The translations under genes were made by a program, and so were the position numbers. Source: Azolla caroliniana (lineage: Eukaryota; Polypodiophyta). From it: DNA of 64,000 nucleotides. The notes under the pieces are model-generated. The model saw only the letters and a program-made list of their open reading frames with translations. It was not told the origin of the DNA and ran no database searches. The stretch's first letter is position 1, and every line of letters begins with the position of its first letter. Location: positions 25,482,001 to 25,546,000 of the forward strand of contig JBHGNT010000004.1 of assembly GCA_043228905.1 (NCBI GenBank), written 5' to 3'. Of the stretch, positions 10,828-20,254 are shown one piece after another.

Positions 10828-13279
10828 CCCAACCTCGGAGCAACTCACCCGATATTTCGGTGAGTACTCTGTTGCCGGCAAAGGCTATCGGACGCAGGGC
10901 GGCGAAGATCCGCTATTCAGGGAGATAGCTCGAGTGCTCCATGAGTACGGTCACGTGTACCCCCGACCCCCTGTCATGCCAAAAAATCGGGCAGGGATGA
11001 TCATAGCCACCTATGAAGGGGTCAAGGTGGACTGGCCGGTGTTGATTGCAGACGGGTTGTGCATGGCAATCGACATGGTACGAGGGAAGGACGGCAAGGA
11101 GGGCCGGAAGCTGTGGCACGCCGTAGCTCAATGGATAACATTGCTCGTGCCGCCGGTCGAGACCGCCCAGCCAAAGAAGCGGCCAAGAGTATCGGAAGGA
11201 AGCACCTCGAAGCCGGCGTCCAAACGACAGCAGCTGCTAGCGTCGAAGGCGACGAAAGGGAAGAAACGGGTCCCAGAACCGGAGGAGGTGTCACCGGTCC
11301 GACCCGTCAAGATAACCTTACGGAGACCAGGACAGAAGGAACCGGAACCCTTGACGGCACAGAAACATGCCGTGACACAGGAAGAGGAAACGGAGGAGCC
11401 AGAAGAGCACCTCCAACGACGGTCGAGAAGTAGGACCGCCGAGACAGGAGGGGAGCGGTCGTACCCGCGAGAGGCAGAAACGCCCCCAACTCAACCTGAG
11501 CAAACCACAAGGGAAGAACCGGAACCGGTGCATAGGGAACCGGTCTTGGCGACTTCTATAGAAGAAGTCATGCCAACGGCTGCGGAGACGGCGGGAACCG
11601 GAACGCAACAGCCGGCGAGCACAGCCAGCACACACGGCGGCCAAGGAGTAGAACCAGAACGGCATATGCAGGCACTCAGGCCAGACAAGTCCACAGGGAA
11701 TGAGCCGACCCGGCCAGTACAGCAACAAGGCACCAGTAGCATGTGGCTACGATGGGTAGGCGAGCAAATCGCCGGAGTGGTGGAGTATATAGAGGCGGAA
11801 GAGAGAACGCACCAGGAACGGTTGCTCGTCACAACCGTAGATCTAGAGACGGCCCGGTCCAGAATCCGGAGCCTTGAACAAGACTTGGACAGGGTCACAA
11901 GGGAAACACAAGTCCAAGCACCGGTGACTCCGGGCAATGTACAGAATAAAGTATCAAATCAACCTGTACATAGCAATCAGACCCCGGCAACGGAAACCGT
12001 TCCGGAGAGAAATGCGGCACAAGCCCAAGAGCTTGCGGATTTAAAGGATGAGCTAGCTGCCCAAGAAGCGCTGAGGAGCCGCGAAAGAGAATTGAAGACG
12101 GCAGCGGAGGCAGAACTCAAAAAGACTGCTGAGAATCTACGCCGTGCCGAGGAGAGCTTACGGAAAGGCCATCAAGCATACGACCGGCTCAAGGAGGAAA
12201 AGGAGAAAATGCTGCAAGAGAAGGACAAGCTCCGGAGGAACGCCGAAACAGAAGTAGAGTGCCTGAAAGAGGAACTCCGGCAGGTAAAGGACCGGGAGGA
12301 CCGGAACCATCGCCAAATCAACGGCAAGCTCAAACAAAAAACGGAGGAATTTGAGCAATTGCACCGGGAGTATAAACGGTTGCAAACGGAGCACAAGGAA
12401 CGAACGGATGAGCTCCGGCAAGCCGTTGATCGGACCGCAACCGCATTCGCCAAGGAACAAGCGGAAAACAGAAGACGGTTGGAAGAGGCGGAGAAGGTTC
12501 GGACAGAGCTCCTCAGGCAACAGCAGGCGGAAAAAGAAAGAGCGGCGGAGGTACTGCAGAGGCTGCAAACGACATATCAAGGGCAGCTGACGCGCTACAG
12601 GGAGCAGGCGGAGGATACGGCAAACCTCATCAAGCAGTTGAAGGAGGAGCGACAAGTGGTGGAAAGCAGAGCACAGATGGGAGCAAGTCGCATCCAAGAT
12701 ATAATGCGGGCCTGGTTGAACCAGACCAAGAGCTTGATTGACAACAGTTCAGTCAAATGGTGGACCAAGTGGGCCACGAACGCGGCGGAACTCCAATTAC
12801 TCCGGGCTGACGTAGAGAACCGGCGGAAGGAGGGAGATGATTGCTATATGCTGACTTCCGAAGACTTCACCGGCATAAGAGATGAGCTGGCCGAAGACTT
12901 TCAAGCCTTGGCAGAAGACCAATTAGAGCAAGTCCGGCAACTTGTAGCTCAGCTGGACGACGACAGGCTGGAGGCGCAGATCCAGTTTGAAAGCTACGAG
13001 AGGTCCCGGATCCGGGGAGAGAAAGAACGAGAACCAGTTACGGTCAACCTCAGTGATGAGGAACCGTTACTGGAAGGAGACCGGACCGGAAGCAGTCAAA
13101 CGGAGATGCCGGAGCCAGAGAAACAAATGGGGCAGCAGCAGCAAGCAGAGCAGCCGGAGCAACCTCAGTCACAACCGCAATCACAGCAGCAGCAGCAAGC
13201 ACAGCCGCAACAACCACAACCGAAAGAACAAGCGGAAATTCTTGAACCAAGTATTTTGGACAATTTGGGTGAACAATGA
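10703..13279 (+). CDS. Nested element ORF B, long coiled-coil protein (about 858 aa)
   Basis: The first ATG of this frame is at 10703 (the frame is open from a TTG at 10694). Residues 1 to about 150 form a compact domain with the motif LWHAVAQWITLLVP near its end, which may be a structural gag-like or plant-mobile-type domain. Residues about 150-350 are Pro/Glu/Thr-rich and probably disordered. Residues about 365-670 are a long heptad-rich coiled coil full of Glu, Arg, Gln and Leu. The C-terminus is Gln/Pro-rich with poly-Q runs. The ORF is intact over 2.6 kb, which fits the youth of the insertion. There is no zinc knuckle and no protease or polymerase motif. It is likely the structural protein of a non-autonomous element; function not known. 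Confidence 0.75.
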   Translation: MEAPPHREADRVIKELATEVITEEAIRALTGLPEGGIFQIDNPTSEQLTRYFGEYSVAGKGYRTQGGEDPLFREIARVLHEYGHVYPRPPVMPKNRAGMIIATYEGVKVDWPVLIADGLCMAIDMVRGKDGKEGRKLWHAVAQWITLLVPPVETAQPKKRPRVSEGSTSKPASKRQQLLASKATKGKKRVPEPEEVSPVRPVKITLRRPGQKEPEPLTAQKHAVTQEEETEEPEEHLQRRSRSRTAETGGERSYPREAETPPTQPEQTTREEPEPVHREPVLATSIEEVMPTAAETAGTGTQQPASTASTHGGQGVEPERHMQALRPDKSTGNEPTRPVQQQGTSSMWLRWVGEQIAGVVEYIEAEERTHQERLLVTTVDLETARSRIRSLEQDLDRVTRETQVQAPVTPGNVQNKVSNQPVHSNQTPATETVPERNAAQAQELADLKDELAAQEALRSRERELKTAAEAELKKTAENLRRAEESLRKGHQAYDRLKEEKEKMLQEKDKLRRNAETEVECLKEELRQVKDREDRNHRQINGKLKQKTEEFEQLHREYKRLQTEHKERTDELRQAVDRTATAFAKEQAENRRRLEEAEKVRTELLRQQQAEKERAAEVLQRLQTTYQGQLTRYREQAEDTANLIKQLKEERQVVESRAQMGASRIQDIMRAWLNQTKSLIDNSSVKWWTKWATNAAELQLLRADVENRRKEGDDCYMLTSEDFTGIRDELAEDFQALAEDQLEQVRQLVAQLDDDRLEAQIQFESYERSRIRGEKEREPVTVNLSDEEPLLEGDRTGSSQTEMPEPEKQMGQQQQAEQPEQPQSQPQSQQQQQAQPQQPQPKEQAEILEPSILDNLGEQ

Positions 13280-13331
13280 AGGGGCCGAGAAGGGTTCGAC
13301 GTACAAGGTACTGTCCCACGGGCGTGCCATG

Positions 13332-13741
13332 TGTTACCGGCCGGCAAGGAGTCCAAAATACGGAATTAATTAGATGGTTGTAAATGAGCATAGTGTGGAC
13401 GGACGGACTGGAAACGGTATGCCGTTCCGGATCCGGACGGATCCCGAATAGGTGCGAGAGACACCGTTTTGTAATACGGGCCGGAAACCTATTTAAAGGC
13501 CCGGACCCCATTGTAATGACAGCGGATAATTAATAGAGCTTATGATGTTTGTATTTCTGTCTTGATTTCCGTTCTGTAATTACTGTTATATCTTACGCGT
13601 GTAATTAACCAAAGCAATCTAATCGTGTAACCTACGTAAGTCGGTGTAATCGTTGAATCTTAATCCTATGCCGTAATCACCCTTTGGTGAAGTGTCTCCG
13701 TGACACCTTGTGTTAGGCCTTGTCCGGCTAAGAGAATAACA
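13332..13741 (+). repeat. 3' LTR of nested element
   Basis: A 410-bp copy of the 9977-10386 LTR, followed directly by the TSD AAAGG. The bases just upstream are not purine-rich. The nearest purine tract (GAAGGGGCCGAGAAGGG) lies about 40-55 bp before the LTR, an unusual position for a polypurine tract. Confidence 0.92.
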
Positions 13742-14385
13742 AAAGGCTTAACGAGGGTGGGTTCTATTGCGACAAGGAAGGTCGAGATACCCCCACCGGC
13801 GCGAAGGGAAGAGACCCGAGACTAGCTCGAGACTGGCCCGACTTCGACCGGCATGGACAAAAGCTCGTCCGGGGGACCGGCTCTGGAGGAGGTGACTCAG
13901 ATGGTGAGGGACCTCCAGATCGCGCAAGCACGGAGGGACGGTGGTGAACAAATCCGTGACTAAAGGCCTCTGGCTGGGAGTCGGTGCTTGTGGTGCGATG
14001 CGGTCGGCCACGCCCGAAAGGACTGCGGGGACTTCGCCGAAGCGATAAGAGCTAACGTGGTGTACATATGGAACGGTTGGGTGCACGCTAGCGAGACCCG
14101 GAGGGCCCTAGATCTGAATGTCGAGCGAGGGGGTATGAAACAGCTGATGGAAAAAGCGGCGGCTCACCACGCGGAGACCGTCCACTACTCGGCGTTGGCT
14201 GGAATCCGGATCGGAAGCGATGAAGTCCTGAAGACGAAGGAAGCCGGATTCTGGCCACTGGTGCTAGAAGGCCTCGTCGGCGTACGGCTAAGGAAAGAGG
14301 AAGCGGACTGCGCAGAAAGACGGGTCCGGGAGGTAACTGGGAGGTAACCGGGTGGAGTGACCCGGTCGAAGAGAAGACGGGCTTC

Positions 14386-15162
14386 GTGGAAGCCACGTGC
14401 CAGAACTACGAGGTTCTGGTGGAAGACAAGCGAGCAGGAAAGGCCGAGGGGGCCGGACCCTCACAACGGTATGAGACCCGGTTCGGGCCGAAACAGAGTG
14501 ATGTAGGTGCATCCGACGCACCGGACAAGGCCAGGAAGGCCGGTTATCGATTGAGCACAGAGATCGAAAGGACCACGGACCTACGAAAGGTCCTGGAGGA
14601 ACGAATCCTCGACAGCAAAGTGGAGTTGTCACTGAGGGAAGTGCTCGGTATCGCCAAGAAGGAGTTCCACGACTCCATCGTAGACTTGGTGAAGTGGAAA
14701 AGGCCTTCAACGGAGCCAGAGCCAGGGAATCCGGTGGAGGTGCGAACGGCGCACCTAGAAGACATGGCCCTGGAGGACGAATTGGCGGAAAGCCACTACT
14801 TGAGGCTACATTGGGCTAGGGCCACTACGGAAACCCCTGTTCGGATCGGGGACGTTCAGGAGCCGGTGGTAGCGTTGGTAGACCACGGTTTGGAGATCAA
14901 CCTGATGTCCATGGACTTCTACAAGAAGGGAAAGTGGCCGATCAACACCAAGCACGGGTGGAAGATACGGGCAGCAACGCACGCCACGGAAGAGCTACAC
15001 GGAGCTTGCCTGAATGTGCGAGTGAAAATCGGCGACGTCGAGATCGACCAACACTTCTTCGTGCAGGAGACGTCCTTGCATCCGGTGATACTCGGAGAGC
15101 CGTACATCACGGCGGCGCGCATGGAGACAAAGGTTCTGGACAAGAGTTCGGCATATGCATGA
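14386..15162 (+). pseudogene. pro: Aspartic protease region of gypsy element 1
   Basis: The frame encodes a retropepsin-like domain with VVALVDHGLEINLMSMDFY as the active-site segment (near 14865) and VILGEPYITAARME towards the end (near 15087). The usual D-T/S-G triad reads D-H-G here. The ORF ends at TGA 15160-15162, and downstream homology to the minus-strand copy continues in frame with further stops to about 15360. The start is not defined, because the frame follows directly from gag once the 11-bp duplication at 14330-14351 is allowed for. Confidence 0.75.
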
Positions 15163-15488
15163 GTCAAGAGCCAGGATGGGCGTCACTCGGTCCAATTCCA
15201 GACGGTGCGACCAAACCATGAGCGTAACCGTGAAACCCTCGGTGCGGAAACCCGAGGGGATTTTTAGAGAGGGCTATCAAGGCATGGGGCCGCGATAGTC
15301 TGGACACCCCGGAAAAACCCCACAGATGTACTATAGGCGAAAAGACCTGTACCATAGGTAGGAAATTTTGGTTTTCTGATAGCGGCGGTTGTACGGTAGC
15401 CGGCGTAGTTGGCCGGGAAAAGAAACGGGCGGAGGAGCGACTCTAGGCATGCGGAGTCCTCCGGCCTGAAGAAGAAATCAACGGAGCC

Positions 15489-17618
15489 ATGGAGGCAGTC
15501 TCTTTCAACGACACCTTGGGGAAGTTACGGGAGGTGTTCGGGGAAGGCCTTAATGCGGACCGGACGATCCCGGTATGTTCGGAAAATATGTACGAAGTCA
15601 TCGTCGACTTCGGTAGTGGACTCAAGTCAGATCGGACGGCCCAAGTGGATATGAAATACAAGACTGTGGACCGGAAGGTGAGACCAGTCGCGGCACCCTT
15701 GCCAGAGGGCAGCGAGTTACGGATAAAGGGGGTCGCGTCGGACCCGAGTTTATGAGATCCGGCCAGCATAGGACACACGTTCACCGACATAACACTACGG
15801 GAGCTCAAGATTAGTGGGGGTGGTTTTCTACTGCCGGCGGAAGAGGACCGGTTTCGGGGAATGCTCGGGAGGCATGGGAAAGCTTTTGCATTCTCACCGG
15901 AGGAGATTGGGTGCGTAGACCCGAAGGTTGTGGAACCGATGGTGATCTTCACGGTACTGCATGTGCCATGGAATCTCAAGCCGATTCCGGTACCCATAGC
16001 TCACATTCCGAAGCTGATGGAGCTGTTGAAACAGAAGGTGGAGATGGGCATCCTCAAACCGTCGAGTGCCCCATATTCGAATCGGTGGTTTACCGTGCCG
16101 AAGAAGAATGGCACACTGCGCTTCATACAGGACCTGCAGCCGGTCAACAAGGTGACCATTCGAAACGCAAGTATCGGACCGACCATCGATGAGTTCGCGG
16201 AGGCCTTCGCAAGGAGGTCAATCTACTCGGTCGGGGATCTGTACTCAGGGTACGATCAGTTCCAACTAGCCGTAGAGAGCAGGGATGTCACAACGATGCG
16301 GACTCCTCTTGGCCTAGTTCGAATGTGTACCCTGTCGCAAGGAGGAACAAACTCGGTGGCGCACATGGTGAATGCGATGAACAAGGTGTTGAGGGACTGT
16401 ATCCCGGACATCACCATGCCGTTTCTTGACGACATACCGATCAAAGGATGTCCGGTGGAGGAAAAGGACGAGTCTGTCGGGCCCAACGGTTGTCGGAGGT
16501 TCGTAACGGATCACATCCGTGACTGCGAGAAGGTGCTACAAAGACACGAGAGCGCGCGGCTCACCTTCTCCGGAGAAAAATCAGCCTTCGGACAACCGGA
16601 GATCCTGGTAGTCGGACACTTGTGCGGGCCCTATGGCCGGAAACCGTCCCCAGCGAAGGTAGAAGCCATCTCCGCGATGAAGGACGTCTGCGGGTCGGTT
16701 ACGGAGGTCCGCAGATTCTTGGGGGCGTGCGCGTTCTACCACATCTAGATTCCGCACTACACGCATGCCGTGGAGCGGCTCTACGGGCTATTCAAGAAAG
16801 GGCGTAGGTTTGAGTGGAGGACGGAGCACACGGAGTCGGTCCGGAAGATGAAGGAGGCGCTTGCTGCAGCACCGGCTCTCCGAAAAGCGGTTTACGGCGA
16901 GGAAGTCCCCATCTGCGTGATAATGGACACGAGCCCGACCGGGATCAGGTGGGTAATCAGCCAGAAGGACAAGGACGGCGTACGGTTCCTGATCCGGTTT
17001 GGGGTGAAGGTATTGAGCGAGCGGCAGCGAGGATATGCCCAAGTTTGGGGTATCGTTTCGGCAGTCAAGGCCGACAAGGACTATCTGATCGAGACGGAAG
17101 TGATCATCGAGACGGACTTCTTACCGATTCTAGGTATGGTTTCTGGATGCGCGACTCCAGACCTGGCAATGGTCAGGTGGATCACGTACATCAAGTCCCT
17201 AAACCCGGAGATACGGCACATCTCCGAAAAAGATAATGCCATGGCCGATATGCTTTCGAGGGCGCGTTTCAGTGACGAGGATGGCATGGTTTCGAATAAC
17301 GAGGAAGTCGGCGAAGATTTCTTCAGGTCAACCAACGTAACAACAAGAAAGGGGAGCACTCCGGCGTTTAACAAATTCGACGAGAGCAAGTACGACGGGG
17401 AGTGGCTCCAGATCGGCGGGTTCCTGAAGGCAATGACACGAGACGCGGCATGGACGAAAGAAGAGGCCAACCGGGTTCGGAAGAAAGCGTACCGATTCTT
17501 TCTACGGGACGGGAGCATATGGAAGCACCCGAAGAAGAGAGACGACATCCCGCTCCGAGTGGTGGCGAAGAAAGAGGGACAGGAAGAATTGTTGACGGAG
17601 TACCACAAGAGTCCCTAG
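15489..17618 (+). pseudogene. pol: Reverse transcriptase and RNase H of gypsy element 1
   Basis: One frame with TGA at 15753-15755, TAG at 16746-16748 and TAG at 17616-17618. The reverse transcriptase has KKNGTLRFIQDLQPVNKVTI (near 16105), the primer-grip/fingers region, and the catalytic MPFLDDIPIK (near 16417), where FLDD replaces the common YxDD. RNase H follows: VIMDTSPTGIRWVIS (first Asp, near 16917), VIIETDFLPI (Asp, near 17100) and DNAMADMLSR (Asp, near 17233). Compared with the minus-strand copy, three codons (KRE, from QVKRELWGIV) are missing near 17044, removing the Glu expected in the catalytic set. The two TAGs replace Trp of the sister copy. Confidence 0.9.
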
Positions 17619-18740
17619 GCCGGACATCGCGGGACGTGGGCCACATTCGAGAAGCTAAAGGGGAAGTATTGGTGGCCGGGACTATACCGGGATGTGCATC
17701 AGTTCGTGACGACTTGCGAAAGCTTTCAGGTGCACTCCATAGTCCGACATCGGGACAAGCTCCACCTGACCTACCCTCCGACCGTCCACTTCAAGTGGAT
17801 GGTAGATCTGGTGACGATACCGATGGGGGTAGGGCAGATGCAGTATCTAGTGTTGGCTCGGGAGGACCTGACGAACCAGGTGGAAGGCCAAGCGTTGCAG
17901 AGCAAAACGATCGCGGTCGTGTGTTGGTTTCTGATCGAAGAAGTGGTATGTCGGTACGAGTGCGTAGGGAAGATTGTGGCCGACCGTGGGGAATTGGACG
18001 CGCAAGAGGCGGAAGAGATGTTTGGACGGTTAGGAATTAAACTCTCGCTCACCACGGCATACAATCCGGAGACCAACGGGAAGGTGGAGCGCGGACACGG
18101 GCCGATCGTCAAAGCGTTAGTACGGGCGTGCGGAGGCCAAGTCGGGAATTGGCCACGGTTCTTACCCTACGCGTTGTGGGCGGACCGAACTACGCACAGT
18201 TCGATAATCGAGTTCATGCCGGCAAAGCTAATGTACGGGCAGAAGCCGATCATGCCAACGGAGCATACATTCTCCTCGTGGGCCGCGGTGGATTGGAACA
18301 ACGAGATGAGTCGGGAGGAGTTGTTAGTGGCACGGATTCGGCAGCTGGAACGAAGACCGGAGGACGTGGACCGAGCCGCGAAGAAGCTACGGGTGGCGAG
18401 GGTAAAGAACAAAGGAAGGTTCGACCGGACTCACCAACTGAGACCGAAAAAGATCGAGGAAGGTGACTGGGTTCTAGTGTATGACAGCAGCCTCGACAAC
18501 CAGCATCGGGCAACGCGGAAGTTTGCAAGAAGGTGGTTCGGGCCTTATATGGTGACGAGCGCCAACAACAATGGGACCTACCATCTCGCAGAGCTCGACG
18601 GGACAAGGATGGCGGTACCGGTGGTGGGGAAGAGGATCAAAGCCTTCAAAAAGCGGCACGAGCCTGAACCAGACCCGGGTGACCTGGATAGCGACAACGA
18701 CCGGCTTGGGTCGGATGCCGATCCGGAAGACGAAGGATAA
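17619..18740 (+). pseudogene. int: Integrase of gypsy element 1
   Basis: Integrase is read from the stop at 17616-17618 through 18740. The zinc-binding HHCC region is damaged: the second Cys is Phe (TTCESF instead of TTCESC near 17715). The D-D-E catalytic core is visible as KWMVDLVTI (near 17794), IVADRGELDA (near 17974) and NGKVERGH (near 18075), and the GPY-type motif as RRWFGPYMV (near 18533). The tail is acidic, without a recognisable chromodomain. The end lies just before the polypurine tract and 3' LTR. Confidence 0.88.
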
Positions 18741-18814
18741 GCGTGGGCCGGTCTTCTCCGACAGGAGTCTCATTTTGGCGCATACCGGTGGATGCGCGGT
18801 TAGGTGGGGGCGGA

Positions 18815-19233
18815 TGTCGTGGAGAAAACCGTCCCTAGGCGTAAACCGAGTATAACGTGCGTAAACCGGCCCTTACACGTGGGCACAAGTTTTGTTATAC
18901 AGTCTGTAGGTAGGTACAAGTCGCCTGAGGTGAAATCCTAAGTAGCACACATTCAGTAGGGAGAGAATCGAGGCGTATCCCTGTCCGAGAGGACATGGAA
19001 TAAACATGATGTGACGGATGGTAACAGCCTCTCTCCTTAGGCTATAAAACAGAGGGAGAGGTATGGGAAAGATATCGCGTTTTAGCAAAGGACGAAGTGC
19101 TGCTGGACTGGGACCAAGCCCTTCTCCTCTCCTCCGTTCCCCCTTTAATTGTTCTGTGCAGGTTTTGGGAGGCTGACTCTGCTCCGTGGGACGCCCGAGT
19201 GCTACCGGCAGAGTCTCCATCTCGCGTTCTGTT

Positions 19234-19264
<31 letters not shown>

Positions 19265-19515
19265 AGGCGTCGGAGCCCGTCACTCGTCGGCTTGCTAGTT
19301 GTAACACCTTGATTTATATATATATATATACGTAAACATTCGTTCTGTCTCCATCTGGCGTTCTGTAGCTAATTGCAATTCCTGTGATTCTGTGGGTCTG
19401 TGCGTGTGTGAATTATATCGCAAGAGTCCTTCCCCTCCCTTCATTCGGTTATTTCTCGGTCCGAGGCCCCGGTGGTCCCGCCTCGTTCTCCACGCACGCC
19501 CGTAACATCGCGACA
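18815..19515 (+). repeat. 3' LTR of gypsy element 1
   Basis: It starts TGTCGTGGAGAAAACC directly after the polypurine tract and ends ATCGCGACA, giving TG...CA ends and a length of 701 bp. The start matches the LTR start of the 41615-47670 element (TGTTGTGAAGAAAACC / TGTCGTGAAGAAAACC), which confirms the boundary. Confidence 0.9.
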
Positions 19516-20250
19516 CCGTCTCAAGTCCTCCTTATGACAAAAAAATTCTTCATTCAGTCCACATCAACCATCTCGTCGAATATCGCCAAGTTCCTATATA
19601 AATAACAACAAAATGAATATAGACTATTTCTTCCTTCCCTCATGATCCGCTTCGACCCCCACACCATCATCACTCATCCTCTCGTCATGTTACCACATCA
19701 TCATTGGTCATCGTAGTGAGAAACCTAAAAACTTCTTCATTCAGTCCACCTAACAAAGAAAAGAGAAAAACAGTCTCCAAATCTGAAGAACTTTTCAATG
19801 CCCTTTTCAATGCCCTCTTTACCAAAAAGAGATTTGAAGAACTCCAAAAACTTATAAATTGATGTTAATTCTTGAGGGCATGGATTGTCCTATCAATCAA
19901 ATCAACTAATTGTAACGATCTCAAGCAACATTATCCACCAGTATGCAAGTATTATCATCAATGAATATTATTATAGAATGGGTAAAATCTTTAAGTTGTG
20001 AGAAGTAAAGCTCGAATTCCTCTCTCTCTCTCTCTCTAGCCACATCCACATCGAAACCCTTTGATCTTCCACTCCTTTTCGAGAGACTTCAATGGAAATG
20101 AAACCATGCCTAACACATAGTCATTTCCTTTATAGAACATGTTACACCATAAGCTATAACATCTTTAGTACAATACTAGAACTCTTTTAAATATGTTTTT
20201 TATTCTTTTCAATGATTGGGTACACATCTCATAATTTGGTCTTAGAAGAC
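19516..20250. repeat. Spacer with two units of the 47.8-kb satellite family
   Basis: From 19540 to 19760 the sequence repeats phrases such as TTCATTCAGTCCACATCAACC and CACCATCATCACTCATCC. These are the reverse complement of the tandem satellite at 47795-48690 and match 56690-57130. The rest is AT-rich with a short CT tract near 20020-20036. No gene is seen. Confidence 0.55.
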
Positions 20251-20254
20251 TTTA

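Larger units (their letters stand above)
9972..13746 (+). mobile_element. Nested non-autonomous LTR retrotransposon with flanking TSD AAAGG
   Basis: Two 410-bp direct repeats (9977-10386 and 13332-13741), beginning TGTTACCGG and ending GAATAACA, flank a 2.9-kb interior. They are bordered by AAAGG at 9972-9976 and 13742-13746, a perfect 5-bp target duplication inside gag of element 1. By eye the LTRs differ at one position (CCAGATCC versus CCGGATCC), so the insertion is young. The interior has a coiled-coil ORF and no protease, reverse transcriptase, RNase H or integrase. It must use enzymes supplied in trans, like LARD-type elements. A candidate primer-binding site (TTTTGGCGACCACGATTCC) starts at about 10390. 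Confidence 0.93.
9360..14347 (+). pseudogene. gag: gag of gypsy element 1, interrupted
   Basis: The frame opens at ATG 9360 (MRGSDIAKAMASAVDRI), shortly after the 5' LTR. It closes at TAG 9636-9638, where the related copy on minus has Trp, then reads on to 9976. There the nested element and its AAAGG duplication interrupt it, and the frame resumes at 13747. A second TAG (13823-13825) again replaces Trp. The end holds a CCHC zinc knuckle (CLWCDAVGHARKDC, near 13985), which marks the nucleocapsid part. An 11-bp tandem duplication (GAGGTAACTGG at 14330-14340, GAGGTAACCGG at 14341-14351) shifts the frame just before protease, so gag and pol were probably one continuous ORF in the ancestor. Confidence 0.85.
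8695..19515 (+). mobile_element. Ty3/gypsy LTR retrotransposon, element 1 (contains a nested element)
   Basis: Matching LTRs lie at 8695-9314 (5' truncated) and 18815-19515. Inside, in order, are gag with a CCHC knuckle, aspartic protease, reverse transcriptase, RNase H and integrase, which is the Ty3/gypsy order. A putative primer-binding site TTGGTGAACCCAACATG follows the 5' LTR at 9318, and a purine-rich tract GGTGGGGGCGGA abuts the 3' LTR at 18803-18814. The coding part is broken by several stops and frameshifts, and gag is split by the 9977-13741 insertion. No chromodomain-like tail is evident after the GPY motif of integrase. The same family recurs at 41615-47670 on the other strand. 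Confidence 0.93.

Noticed and set aside
11318-12697. Minus-strand ORFs across the nested element
   Set aside because: Antisense of the biased coiled-coil ORF; Leu/Phe-rich by complement of Glu/Lys codons.
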